From NCBI GenBank assembly GCA_018873225.1, contig JAEILZ010000004.1, positions 2,418,001 to 2,482,000 of the forward strand: a stretch of 64,000 nucleotides of DNA. The letters run 5' to 3'. Numbering within the stretch: the stretch's first letter is position 1; each line of letters begins with the position of its first letter. Shown piece after piece: positions 43,582-55,955 of this stretch. Both the position numbers and the translations under genes were made by a program. This DNA is from [Phialemoniopsis] sp. UDSM-2020. Its lineage: Eukaryota; Ascomycota; Sordariomycetes; Thyridiales; Thyridiaceae. The notes under the pieces were generated by a model. That model made no database searches and was not told the origin of the DNA. It saw nothing but the letters and a program-made list of their open reading frames with translations.

Positions 43582-46500
43582 TTATGCATCCAGCCCGTCT
43601 AGCTCAATCAGTTTCGTTACGGCCTTAATGACATCGTTGTTCCTCATGTCCATCGTCGGGTTGTCGACCTTGAGGGCAATGATATTGTCTACCATAGTCC
43701 GCAGCCTCGAGACCAGCACTCCCAGACGTGCCCATCCGCGCAGGCGGAGCCAGCCGTCGACTAGTAGACCCCTGCCCATTGTGTCGAGCTCGATAGCCCC
43801 GGAGAAGAGCAGGAGAGTGTATGCGTTGAATGCTGATAGGTTGTGGTCAGTTCAGTGATTATGATACATATAGTAAGGCGATGAAAAACTTACGAGTAAG
43901 GTCCCGGATGAAGATCTTGGACGTCGAGATCATGGTAAAGTACGATATGAACGAAGCATTGCCTGAGAACCCTTGGTTGTCAAACAGCGTGCTGCTGGGA
44001 TGCACAAACACTCGTCCGTTCTCTTGCGTGAAGTACTTGATGGTCCGCGCCTCCGGGTCGAGCTCAACGGCACCCGACATTGACGTCGCGAACTTCTTGT
44101 CCGGGAACTGGATCCGCGCTATCTGCGGCGTGAATGCCGACGCCGTCAGTGCCCTCAATAGAGTGGTCGATGTTGAAGCTCTTGACTGCGTATCACCGCT
44201 TCTCGGGACATCTCCGGGTGGTACCAGTCCCATCTCTGTTAAGGCTGAATAGTATTGTGTCCTCGTAGACGCAATATCTGACAGAGTGTTGTAGGAGAGG
44301 AAGTTCTCGTCGCAGAAGGACCGTACCTGGCGCTGGGGGAGTCTATCCCTCATCATCTCGTCCCAGTGCTGATATGCTCGCAGGTCCGTCAACAGATCGC
44401 CATCGCCTCGCGCAAACTGCAACTTTGCCTGTTTGGCTTGATCCCGCTTCTCTGGCGGAGACAGGAAAGGGCTCCTCGAGCTCAGTATAGCTGCGACGGT
44501 GACACAATCGTCAAGACAACCGAAAATGGCCCCGAAAATCATGAGCTTTCCGCAGCGAAGATCAGCGGGCAGCATCGCCAGCTGCTGACCCAGCGCAGTC
44601 AGCTCCTCGCCATCCAGAGCGCCCATTCTCCTAAGCAATTTGATAGCTCCCTCAACGGCTGTGGCTTCAGGGGGTGTAGGTGCCCGAGCAAGGAATGCGC
44701 CCACGTCTTTGACACCCATCGCACGTACCGACAAGCAGAGCTGCTCCAACGGCACCCGTCTGATCTCCGGCTCTGGCCTCTCGGGCATCTGCTGCTCCAG
44801 CTTGCGAGTATATAGCTTGTAACACGTCCCAGCCTGCACACGGCCCGCACGACCACGTCTCTGCTTGCAGGCTGCGAGCGACGCCCAAGTCTCCTCCAGC
44901 TTCCGCATATTGTTCATTGGGTCAAAGCTAGTCTCTTTGACTCTGCCGCTGTCAATGACGGCGACAATGTCGTCGATAGTGATGGAGGTCTCGGCCACGT
45001 TGGTCGCAACAACAACCTTGCGCTTGCCTTTCGGAGGCGGCACGAATACCTTTCGTTGCTCCTTGGTCTCTAGCGAAGCATGCAGAGGAAGAACATGCAG
45101 ACTTGTTACGGATCTGAGCAGATTGCAAATCTGCGTGATCTCTGCTACTCCAGGCAGGAATACCAGAATGCCTCCTGACTTTTGCGTTTGTGTAAGCTCT
45201 TCATCAATCGCCTTCGTAGTGTCGACCAAAAGATTGTAGTTGACTCGACTGCCGAGCTTCTGAATGACCTTTGTAATGGCTTCCGGTCCATCTGAAGGAG
45301 AGTCGAGCCCAAAGCCAGTGGCCCGGATGACCTCGTCAAGGTAGAAATCCTCGACTGGATAAGTCCTGCCCGCAATTTCAACCATGCCGACCTTGAGACC
45401 ATCGCTCACAAAGTAATTGCTAAAGGTGGCTGAATCCAGAGTGGCACTCATGAGGATGAGCTTGAGATCCCGCCGCTTCTTCAGCACATCACGAAGGATG
45501 CTAAGCAGGAAGTCGGTGTCCAGACTGCGCTCGTGGACCTCGTCAATGACGATATGGCTTACATCGGCAAGCGAAGCAACAACATCCTCAGTCCGACCAC
45601 CAGACACCTGAAGCCGCCTGAGAAGAACACCAGTAGTAACAAAGGTGATCCTAGTCTTGTTGCTCGTTTTACTCTCTCCACGAATCGTATAGCCAACCTC
45701 TTGGCCAACTTGAGAGCAACGCTCCTCACTCACTCGATCGGCCAGACCAAGCGCAGAGATCCTTCGCGGTTGGGTGACTATGATGTTGGCCGAGCTCCCC
45801 AGCGCCCGATCGTACAGATCATCCAGAACGAACTGCACCGACTGTGTAGACTTGCCGGATCCAGTCTCACCAGAGATGATGGTCACCTGAAACTCATTCA
45901 CGATTTGCACGATCTTGTCACGCACTTGCCAGGCCGGAAGTCTTTGGCGTTGAGCGAGCATGGTCTTGTAGGACGAGGTTTCTTGCCGCTGTAGCCACTC
46001 CTCGCGACTGCGTGGGTTGGGCGTCCAATTCACTCTCCGGGGGTGTCGTGGTGCCCTCTTGGCAAGATTCCGAGCCACCGATGATTTCTCCTCTGACGCC
46101 GCCGAAGCAACAGCTGAGACCTCGCGCAACGCACCGGGCTTATCGATGATATCGTTGATATTGTGCTGCACCCAATCTGCGATGAAATAGATCTTCATCT
46201 CCTCGCCATTCAGGGACTCGGCGACATACGCCAAGGCCTTCTTGATGACACTGAGCTTGATATAGGCAGGCAGATTGGCCACCACCGATAGAATGAGTTT
46301 GGAAGGATAGCTTGGCGATTTCCGGAATTGAATGAACGTCTCAACGTCCTTATTAGGGCCATTGACCACCCAAGGGACCCTGATCTGACAGACATCTGGC
46401 GAGACCCGACTGTATTGGTCACCAAAGACCGACTCCAAGCTTGCCAGTTCTTCTTGCCAGCATTCATCGGGTGAGCCCCAAAATGTGTCCTCCCCATCGT

Positions 46501-47810
46501 CATCTGTTGGCTGATTCTCCTCCACGCCACTGGATAGGAGAATCTTTTGCAGTGCCTCGGCTGCTTTACCTTCATCTGCACTGCTATCGTCGTAGACTTT
46601 TTTGCAAAGCTCTACCGAGTAGCCAGACTGGGAGAGTCGTTTGATGGCACCTTCTCTCCTCAGATCCGTGGCGGCAACGCTCACTCCAGCGGTGTAGCTC
46701 TCAGGCAGAGCCCAGCGAGGGAGATCGTCTTCAGGCACGTGGATGAGCAGCCACTCGAGGGTCTCCTCACGGTCCTTACATTCCTCGACAGCCTCCTCAG
46801 CATGGCTTTGACGAAACCCGAGCCCCTTAAGCTCTTTGATGATCGCCACTTTCTCGGCCTTGGGTATCTCAACACCGTGAGGGTTCCATATTGAATCACG
46901 CCGCAGAAGCTCTTCGAGATGCGCACGAGTCTTGCCGCCCATCTCGATTTTGGGCGCCGTAGACCAGCCTTTCATGGGGTTGAAGCCAGTGCCCGAGTTG
47001 CTGGCAGCATTGCTTCGTAGGACCAAGCCAGAAGCACCAGGCATGTTTGCAGCCTTCTCTTTGACTGCCTGTTGCTCCTTCCTCTTCTTTTCCGCCACCG
47101 CCTTGGCTTCCTCTCGCTCTCGCAGGGCGGTAAAGGGGTCGGCTTCGTACATCCAGGCCTTGCCTTCTTTGACATCCTGCCTCTTTAACGCTTCGAACTC
47201 CTTCCACAAAGACTTGTAGTCTGGAGGCAACATCATGTGGATGTTCTTCATGCTGCATACCCTGAAGAGCCCATAGGTGGCGGCAAAGTGCTTCGCCTCC
47301 AGAGCGGTTGGCTTGTGTGCGAGATGAACATGGCTGGGAGGCAACTTGAAGGGGTCCAGCTTGGTCACCTCGCCAGTCTTGGGGTTCTTGGCACTTAGAG
47401 TGACAAACACGGAGAATCCTTCCTTGAATTTCCGCTGCAAATTGTTAGAAGACGAGTAGAACAACGGCTAGCTTTCGACGGCAGCTTCCTCTTACCGTAT
47501 CATAATCTGGCCTCTCCCATTTTTGCTTCTGGCAATGCTCAGACAAAAGATTCACAGGCAGTTTACCGGTCCAAGAAGCACCGCCAATGATCTGCTTGAC
47601 CGTGGGCTTGGGCGGACCATCTTGCGGTACCTCGGACGATGAGCCAGGTTTCGCCGATCCAGACGTTGGCCCTCCTCCTCTCCGAGGCTTGGGCTCCTTG
47701 TCAGAGTTGGTGAAGACGATGAAGTCGCCCTCGGAAGGCTGTTTCTCCTTCGGTTTCTTGGACGACGAGCTGCCCCCTGCTGGGGCGCTACCCTTGCCTT
47801 TTTTAGCCAT
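43582..47810 (-). CDS. DEAH-box RNA helicase, DHX57/DHX29-like
   Basis: Exons 47810-47496, 47434-43894 and 43832-43582 join in phase (1368 residues). Parts in order: a basic Ser/Lys-rich N-terminus; a UBA-like helix bundle near residue 305 (IIKELKGLGFRQSHAEEAVE); an RWD domain from about 430 (CWQEELASLESVFGDQYSRV); the helicase core with Walker A GETGSGKST (about 625), DEVH box in DEVHERSLDTDF (about 735), SATLDS (about 768) and QRRGRAGRVQAGTCYKLY; then the HA2 domain and the OB fold. UBA plus RWD ahead of the core is the DHX57/yeast YLR419W layout. The family acts in the cytoplasm on RNA and is linked to ribosomes or translation, though targets are unsettled. The third exon supplies the last 83 residues. 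Confidence 0.88.
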
Positions 47811-48342
47811 CTTTTGGGTGGTGTATATGGATGACCGGGTCTGGCAATAGTGCTGGGGCGATCCGAATTTTTTATCGTTCTTCCCTGGATAGCTGCTTAT
47901 GGCGGTGTCGCAACCGCAGTTGTCACATGAACAGCAGCCCTCTCAACCAGATGCTGCATTCTCATCAGATGTAAGTAACAGTTTTTGGTGTGTGAAACAG
48001 ATTACTTGTAGCTGTTGTTCAGTCGGAAGTTTCACATGGAAAGTTTGATATGTTTGCGATATTTCTCTAGGAACCCACATGAAATTCCATGGACCAACCA
48101 ACGAGGTGGACCGCCACTAAACCCCCGCTGCTGATCGAGCGAATCGTGCTGTAGCGCCGGCTTTTCTAGGGCTAGTGGACCACTTTTGGCTGCAACTCCA
48201 GTGTACTTACAGACGTCAACTCATCAATCCATCCATGGATGGCATTCATTGAATCTATTGCTCCTGGTTATGTGAGACACCAATGAGATGTCACTATTAG
48301 GCAGATGGATTCTTATTCTTTACTCTTATTCTACATTAATAC
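47811..48342. other. Intergenic, no supported gene
   Basis: About 530 bp between the helicase start and the stop of the membrane protein gene, both on the minus strand. It should contain the helicase promoter. Confidence 0.5.
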
Positions 48343-50552
48343 TCATTCATACTTCCTATTCTTATCAAGCGCAATCGTCTCAAACGCCGTGCTAAACGCG
48401 ATCCGCCCGACGTCCCTCTCCGGGTGTACGTCCTGGATGCGCACAACCTTGTCCCGCACAAGTCGCGTCGCCTCGAACCCGTCCAGCCCGCTCGTGCAGG
48501 CAGCAGGCTTGTCACCCTCAAAGTAGGGCGAGTCGCGCATCAGCCCGCCCGCCGTGGCCAGGATGTCTGGCGCGCGGATCAAGCTGCGCAGGACGACGTT
48601 GGCGACCGCGAAGACGAGCAGCAGCGACGCCGAGGCGAGGTAGACGGCTAACCAGCGCTCGTCGACGACGTACCGCTCCGGCGACCACTGCGTCCACGTC
48701 CCGTTGGCCAGGCCCCACTGCCTCTGCTCGCGGCCCTGGAAGACGTCCTCGGCGGCGACGGGCCCGTCGCTGCCCGTGATGGCCGTCTGGTTGTACGACG
48801 CGCGGATGAAGGTGTTGAGCGCGCAGGCGAGCCGGGCCTTGAAGGTGTCGTCGGGGATAGTCGTCAGGTCCGCCTCGGAACCAAAGGGCCGCGTGCGGAA
48901 CATGGTCGGCGGGTTCAGCATGAACTGCTCGAGCCGGCCGTACATGACCGAGTTGTCGCTGGCGAGCCCGAAGGACATGGGCTGCAGGAGCTTGCGCATG
49001 GCGGGCGCCGACAGTGCCGTGATGTTGGAGTCGAACGGCATATCCGGGGACCGCCGTATGCTGCTCGCCTCGCAGACCTGCTGGCCCGTCGCCGTCGGTC
49101 TCGAGCACGAGATCTTCGTATCCACGTAGACGGTACCCAGATCGCAGAATCTTTGCTTGTACGTTGACAGCGCACTGCCGTAAGTGGGTACTCTAGCAGT
49201 GATGTTCAAAGTCGTCCGGTTCGAAGGCTCTTGGACAGGGTAGCGACCATCGTCAGGGATGAATGGTCCGGTCGTTGGGATTTCTAGGACCATCCATGTG
49301 TCCTTCTCATTCAAGGAGAAGCTGTCGATTATGTGGTAACTGTTGGCTTCTGCTATTTCATTGTTCTTGACGTCGTCCTGCCATGCCGTGCAGCTCTATG
49401 ACTGGATCAGCAATACTACTCTCTTTCGACGGTATGAAGGAGATGGAGACGAAGAAAGACATACGACCACAGTCTGGTAGGAAGACTGAGCTACAAATGA
49501 CAGGTTGCCCGCAGTCAGTGGGGGCATTCCCTTCACTGACAAGCCGATCAAGGACGTTACAGGGAGAAGAAACCCCGTTGTCGACGCGAACGGATCAGAC
49601 GGAGATGGGATATTGACCCAGTCGAACGGGGCGAGCTTGTGGTATCCGGGCATCATGTCGATGAATGGGACCCGCACATTACCCCAGACATCCCTCAGCA
49701 TGCTAGTGGCTGCCAACGCGTACCCTCCGATATCCGACACTGCCTGGTCGTAACCTGGCGCGTCTTTACCTGAAAGCACCAAGCTGACCCCTGCTGCTGA
49801 GAATGCCGCACTGGACAAGGTGGGGATGTCCTGAGAACTGGAAAAGGCAGAGTTGGTGGGGTCTCTGAAAGGGTTCCGAAAGGTGAGAGGAACACCATGG
49901 CTTGTAAAGTTTGCCGTGGGATAAGTGATGATGGGGTGGAAGGAGGTTTCGAGCTCGGCTTGCACGAAGAGCGACCTAAGAACGGCCTGGCCCCCAACTG
50001 GACTCCACGCCCAGGCCAGGAAGAGTATGGGCGTCCACCAGGTAAATATTCCAATGCTCATCGGACTCTTGAATGCGGCGACAAGTGTTTGGCTGTTGAG
50101 CAGTACCTCTAGCGTCTGAAAAACATTTGGCATCGTCAGTGTTGAATTTGGGCAAGCTGTCCGGCCTGGACTTTCACTTACACCCATTCTAATGCCCCTC
50201 TGAGCGCCGAACAAGGCCAAAGTTCTCAACAACGGGCCCAACACGGCAGCAAAGGCGATCGGCCAGACGGTAGAGGCCACTCCCGTGGCGATGACCACCG
50301 AAGCTCCCTTGGGGTGACCCTTATCAGTGCCATTGATGTTTTTGATGAATACTCCAAGTGCTGATTGAACGTCCAGTGTCAGTTCGGTCAAGTTGCTGCA
50401 AGTACAGCAATTCAAGGACCTCTGGAACACGTACCGATGAATATCAATGGTATCAACAGTAAGGATATTGGCGGTCCGAGCTGCCTGAACTTTGAATGTT
50501 GCGTTTGTCTTAATGTCTTGGCTTCTTTCGAATCACCCATTGAAGGGGACAT
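48343..50552 (-). CDS. Unrecognised fungal multi-pass membrane protein
   Basis: Exons 50552-50435, 50360-50182, 50115-49465 and 49395-48343 join in phase (666 residues). Hydrophobic segments: one near the N-terminus (PPISLLLIPLIFIALGVFI, formed across the first intron), one in VVIATGVASTVWPIAFAAVL, one around IGIFTWWTPILFLAWAW, and one near the C-terminus (WLAVYLASASLLLVFAVANV). Between the third and last lies a large, Cys-containing, N-glycosylation-site-rich domain of about 400 residues, probably extracellular or lumenal. The short tail is cytosolic. The layout resembles the large fungal families of uncharacterised four-helix membrane proteins, but I cannot name a domain. In-frame upstream Met codons at 50624 and 50726 are possible starts. 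Confidence 0.72.
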
Positions 50553-51487
50553 GTGGGGGGGATCCGAGTCGGCGGTTAAGACTCTGTGAGTTGTTTGTAC
50601 GTTTGGCTTGTCCACCCATTCCATCTTGGCAGTTTCTACACGACGAACTCGGCGAAATGAAGTTGAATGCAGACGAACAGACTCAGCCAGGGAACCAGGC
50701 CATCTTTTATGCGACAACTCAGTCATTTATCTTGTACGACTTTTGTATAATAGCCGCCTTACCAATGGCGAGCGCCCATGTTGGCGCGCGCGTTAAAAGA
50801 GGCCTGCATGCAGTCGACCGTTCGGCCCCCACACGACTTTCCGTGTTAGGTGTTGGGGTAACATGCTGGAACCAACAGCCATTTCCCAGGCCAAGCGAAT
50901 GGTGCCAAGACCCGGGATGAAAGCCTGAGCGCAACTACTTCAACCAGCACGGCGGTTTCGGCAGCAGCTGCGCCTCCTTCATCAAGATTAACCTATCTGC
51001 CTTGACATCTATGCATGTGCTGCATATCATCAGAACGACTTTGTGTCACCTGAGGATTTTGTCGACTCCGCCAAGTCCGGTATCCGTCACCGAACGCGGC
51101 CCCACACGCCGGCCCCGGGACATACTTGTTCTCGGAAGCCGGCATGCCCACGAAGCTTGGGCTGCGACGGTACTGAAATAGCTTGCTCATGACCAAGTGT
51201 GTGGCGGTAATATTGATGTAAAGTTAAAATCCCAAATAGACTGAGACGCTACAGCTAGCGTCGTGGCAGCTCCGATGATGAGGTTCGTCCGTGACATTGC
51301 CATGACGGAATAATGCTGGAGTCTAGCGCCCAATATCGAATAGAGTACATCATCATATAGTTCAAACTCAGGGACCATGTTAATTGTGCATATATTTAGG
51401 GAGGTCAGCCCTACCCGATCCACGGGGCCCTCGGCAAGTTGATCGGCTCAGATCACCAATAGTATCGATCCAGCTTGCACAGACATT
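50553..51487. other. Divergent intergenic region, membrane protein/peroxidase
   Basis: About 930 bp. A TATA-like TATATTTAG at 51391-51399 lies about 90 bp ahead of the peroxidase start. No gene is supported. Confidence 0.45.
51391..51399 (+). promoter_or_regulatory. Possible TATA element of the heme-thiolate peroxidase
   Basis: TATATTTAG, preceded by CA, lies 89-97 bp upstream of the predicted ATG at 51488. Position is suitable; the match is imperfect. Confidence 0.3.
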
Positions 51488-52430
51488 ATGGCTACTCCAC
51501 CACCAGGACATCACGATATCGACTACACCAAGTGGGAGAAAGATGGCGATGGAGATGGTAACCTCACTCCATGACTACAAATCAGGTACAACCAGTTCCA
51601 AGACTAACACCAATATTTCAAAACGCCAGTCCGCTCCCCCTGCCCCATGCTCAACTCCCTCGCCAACCACCACATCCTCCCACACTCAGGCAAGGGCATA
51701 ACCAAAGACAAAGCCGTCGAAGCCCTGACAGGCGCCATCAACCTCGACCCCAAGATCGCGGCCGCCCTCGCCCTGTGGGCTATCAAAGCCGACTCAGCCA
51801 AGAGCGCCGACTCGTTCGACCTCAACGACATCCACCGCCCGCGCTTCATCGAGCACGACGCCTCGCTGTCGCGCGGCGACGACAACCTGCCGGGCGAGGA
51901 CAACCACACTTTCAATTCTCACATCTGGAGCGAGACTCTAGCCTCGTACGGCGACAGCACGGAGACGAGCTTCGAGCTCGCCAGCAAGGCCCGCTGGGAC
52001 CGCGTCGTCGCCTGCAAAAGGGCGCACGAGGAGGCGCACGCCGACTTCCTCTACGGAATCAAGGACCTACTGCTCAGCTACGGCGAGACGGCGCTGTTCC
52101 TGGGCCACCTGGGAGGGCTAGACGACGGCAAGATTCCCGTCGAGTACATGAAGATACTATTTGGTGAGCCCCTCACTCCAACTTTCCACCCGAGATTCCC
52201 AGGTTACTTAAACGCGTGATGGAACAGAGGAAGAGCGTCTACCCTACAACGAGGGCTGGCGGCGGAGCGAAAAGACCGTCACACCGACGGATATCAATAC
52301 TCTTGTTTACAAGCTGATCATGGCGAACCAGCACAAAGCTGCTGAGGCATCAGAGGTAGGAATGGGGAGTGTCCATGCTGTTACTACGACAGTGACCAGC
52401 TTGATGCCGACGTATTGCGTGATGATGTGA
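51488..52430 (+). CDS. Heme-thiolate (chloro)peroxidase / short unspecific peroxygenase family, intracellular form
   Basis: Exons 51488-51557, 51630-52163 and 52228-52430 give 268 residues. The heme-ligand motif PCP is created just after the first intron (V-R-S-P-C-P-M-L-N-S-L-A-N-H, Cys about residue 28), and the EHD motif follows in RFIEHDASLSRGDD (about residue 97). A GETALFLG helix is a candidate for the acid-base Glu, and EEERLPYNEGWRRS fits the C-terminal family block. Length and the PCP-EHD order match the short (family I) peroxygenases related to Caldariomyces chloroperoxidase. These enzymes use hydrogen peroxide for halogenation or oxygen insertion. The N-terminus (MATPPPGHHDIDYTKW) has no signal peptide, so this copy is probably not secreted. 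The role is unknown; neighbours do not indicate a pathway. Confidence 0.85.
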
Positions 52431-52970
52431 CATCTTTGGGGCGTGCCAGCGCCATTGCTACAAGGAACAGGAGCGGATGTAGGTCAACACGAGTAAGGTG
52501 TACGGTCAACTTGATATGAATCATTCGTTCTTTGTCATCTACTTGAGTAGCTAGCTAAAGACCCAAATGGTGGGCAAATGCAGCTACAGCCATGAACATG
52601 TTCCCTCTTGGTATCTAATAATACAACGCCGTCTCGCTAATCGAGAACCTCAAAAATGATCGCAGTAAAGCTGGCTAGTGTTGTCTTGAGCCACGTAATG
52701 GCAAGGAAATTTTCGAGGGACATATCAAACCCCCACAATCCTCACATGGAAATTCATGTTCTATGAGACAGCCAGCTGTGCATACCAAAGACAGGAGACT
52801 TTCCTGCCACGTCGAGTCGTGAATGGGGTGCCTATTTTCTCCGACGGCAGAGATAACTTTTAAGACAACGAGAGAAATAAAGAAAGTACCACTTGCTGAG
52901 GGTCGCCCAGCATGTGTACGTCTCGTCATTTTGTGCAAATATCCGCACCGGTAAAATCCGTATGAAGAGA
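52431..52970. other. Convergent 3' region peroxidase/rad16
   Basis: About 540 bp between two stop codons; no gene supported. Confidence 0.5.
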
Positions 52971-55955
52971 TTAGGTGCCTCGGAAGAGGAACTGCAGATC
53001 CTCTGGAGTGAGAGACTCCATCGCAGAGTCATCTGAATTGATCGTGGAGTTGATCATCTTAGTCTTCTTCTCCTGGAGAAGAACCATTCGGCTCTCAACC
53101 GAGTCTTCGATGCAGAGACGAGTGATAGTGCAGGGGCGGCTTTGTCCGATGCGGTGGCAACGGTCAGCAGACTGCCACTCAGCGGCCGGATTCCACCAGG
53201 GGTCGACAATGAAGACCCTCGACGCCTCTGTGAGGTTCAGGGCAACGCCTCCCGCCTTGAGCGACACAAGGAAGCACTCAACATCAACATTATTCATGAA
53301 GTGATCAATGGACGCCTGACGTTGGGCCGGAGTCATGCTACCGTCCAGCATCACAGTTGTGATTCCAGCACGTCGAAGACGCCACTCGATGAGCTGCAGC
53401 ATCGAAGTGAACTGAGAGAAAATGATTGACTTGTGGGTAGCGTTGTCAGAACGCAGGCGATGAAGGTCGTGAACCAGCAACTCAATCTTCGACGAAGAAG
53501 TCCAGTTCTCCATCTTGATGCGATTGATGATGGAGGACTTCTTCACCATGGCCTCGTCTTGCTCAATCTCCGGCTGCTCCAGGTCGATGGTCAGAGGTAT
53601 GTGACAAACTGGACAGTCAGGCTGCTCAGTGGAAAGAGAATAAGCCCTGGCGCAAGCACGACAGAAGTCATGGTGGCATCTGGACCGAATTGCCTCTTCA
53701 GCTGGTTCGTCACAGATGCAGCAGACTAGTACGTTCTGGCCGCCTTCGGTTTTGCTCTTCAAAATGAGGTCGGGATGATCAGCAACTTGGCGCATTTGCA
53801 TGATCAAGCCAAAGATGTTGGCATAGTTGTTGAGCAGGACACCCTGGGCGACGTAGGTGTCAAACTCGCGCCGGCCATTGGTCATGATGCTATTGGCAAA
53901 GTCGTTCTCCACCTCACCGAAGAACTGACGATCAACGTTGATCTCTTTGACGGGTAATTCCATGGAATTGGTGTGGTCCTTCTTGAGACGACGAAGCATG
54001 ATGCGGTCCGTCAGGAGACGCAGCTTCTCGAAAGCCCGAGCACCCGGTCCGATATTTCCATAGCGCTGAATCGGGTTCAAGAGTTCTTGGTTGAAGACCG
54101 AGACATGTCGCATTCCACGGTGATTGCAGTGCTTGCACTTGTTGTTATCGTCCATATTCCACTCGAGTTGTGAACAGGGGCACTCGCGACAGAGGTAGTT
54201 CGCGAAAGGAGCGATGTTGAGGAATCGAATGAGGGAGAAGAATTCGCCGATCCTGTTCTGCAGCGGTGTGCCAGAGAGGCACCAGCGGAAGTCCACCTGC
54301 AGAGCAAAACAGGCTTTGGCCGTCATGGTGCTCCGGGTCTGTTACTACTGTTAGCTTGACCTGTTGTCGGTTTATACATGATGCACGAGGATATATACCT
54401 TGATGGAGTGAGCCTCATCCAGGATGATGCGGTGGAAGTGAGTCTGGTGGATGATGCTCTTCTCCTTGTAGACACCCGCCTTCCTGGAGAATCCCTTCTC
54501 CTGCTTTCGATACATCGACTCTAAGCTGTTGTAAGACATGATGATGACGTCGAACTTCTTGAGATCCTTGACGGTAAAGCCCTTGACCTGGGTATTGGTA
54601 CTATGGTACATGATGGTCTTGAGTTTTCCATTCGTGTACGACTCAATCTCAGACTTCCACTGCAGAAGGGCAACGGGAGGTGCAAGCACCAGGGTCGGCT
54701 TCTTGGCAGGCCAGTCTGACATGATAAGTGAGACTGCCTGGATGGTCTTTCCGAGACCCATCTCGTCACCAAGGAGACCGCCCTTCCATGCAGTCTTCTC
54801 CATGGCTACCATCCAAGCAAGACCCTCAAGCTGGAAAGGCTTGAGCTGTCTGGAAATAGTCTGTGGCTGGGCAGCCCTGCCAGCCTTCAGAACAGGCAAT
54901 GCTTTGAGATCCTCCCACATGGTAGTGAGAACAGGGTGCTGTCCCTCAAGGCGGTGTCGGTCACTGGTCTGCCTCTTCGTGCTTTGGTACCTAGTAAAGC
55001 CACGACGGGTACCAAGATTGTTAGCCCGAGGTGCGCCGTCGTCATCGTCACTGCTAGTGTCCGACTCGATATCGGGCAGGGTCGCGTCACTATCGTCGTT
55101 GCTATCGACGTCGAGAGAGGATAGGGCAGAGATACCGTCGCTATCGATATCTACAGCGACTGCCTTGCCTTTGCCCATCCTATTCGGCACAGCGGATCGT
55201 CTCGCCTTGGCCAGTGGCATGTCTTCATCAGTGTCATCTTCTTCCTTGAGGAAGGACAGGTCGTCATCATCCTCGCTGTCTGGAACTGCTCCAAGCTTGG
55301 CGCGCTTGTTGGTTTGAGTGGACAGAGCTTTGCCCTTGCCCTTGCCCTTACCCTTCACGATGGGCTCTAGATGGTTCTCAGAGCCGGCAGCAGTGAAGGG
55401 AGAAGAAGCTGCCGCAAGAGAAGATCTAGTTCTGGTGCGGATGGGGACCTCGTGGCGGCTGCTGCCTGCGAGGCTCTCGGAAGCCGGAGCATTGTATTCT
55501 GCTTCTTGAAGCTGGCGGGCGAGTCTCGCGTCAGGAGAATCGTCTGAGTCCATGTCCTCGTCAAAGCTGTCGTCGACCACGTCGAGACGCTTGCGCTTTG
55601 AAGCTGGGACAAGGGAGAACTTGCTCTTCCTGAGGGTTCTGGCGCTGTCCCTGGCAAGGTCAGGGTTACCAGGGTTGACAGAGGGCAGGACAATCTCCAT
55701 TGAGGCCGAGGTGATCATCTTTCCCTTCGAGTCCGAAGGTGCTGGGGTTGCAACATTGCTCGTCAAAGGAGTCGAGTACTCGCTTCCAGAAGAATAGTTG
55801 GTGGGTGTGGGCGCAGAAGAAAGTGAAGCACTGCTACCCGCAGTGGATGCTTTGCTCGGTCGACCCCGAGGCCTCTTAGTCGCCGGGGTTGCTGCCGGTG
55901 CAGGTGTCTTAGAGCTGCCGGCAGATGCCGCGGCCCTGGTGATTCGACCAGTCAT
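52971..55955 (-). CDS. rad16: DNA repair protein Rad16 (SWI2/SNF2 ATPase with RING finger)
   Basis: Exons 55955-54399 and 54338-52971 give 974 residues. The first 330 residues are basic/acidic and disordered. The SNF2 core starts near residue 365 (RQLKPFQLEGLAWMV), with Walker A GDEMGLGKTIQAVSLI (about 395), DEAH box (about 512, just before the intron) and SGTPLQNRIGEFFSLIRFLN. A Cys-rich insertion (CRECPCSQLEW...CKHCNHRGMRH) follows, typical of Rad16. The RING finger is CCICDEPAEEAIRSRCHHDF...CPVCHIPL (about 725-766), inserted before the C-terminal helicase lobe (SQFTSMLQLIEWRLRRAGI, DPWWNPAAEWQSADRCHRIG). With Rad7 it forms NEF4, which recognises damage in non-transcribed DNA in global-genome nucleotide excision repair. 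Its partner RAD7 lies about 4.2 kb away. Confidence 0.95.

Noticed and set aside
49459..49490. ACATACGACCA resembling the start of fungal 5S rRNA
   Set aside because: The match stops after about 11 bases, lies across an exon/intron junction of the membrane protein gene, and no 5S internal promoter elements follow.
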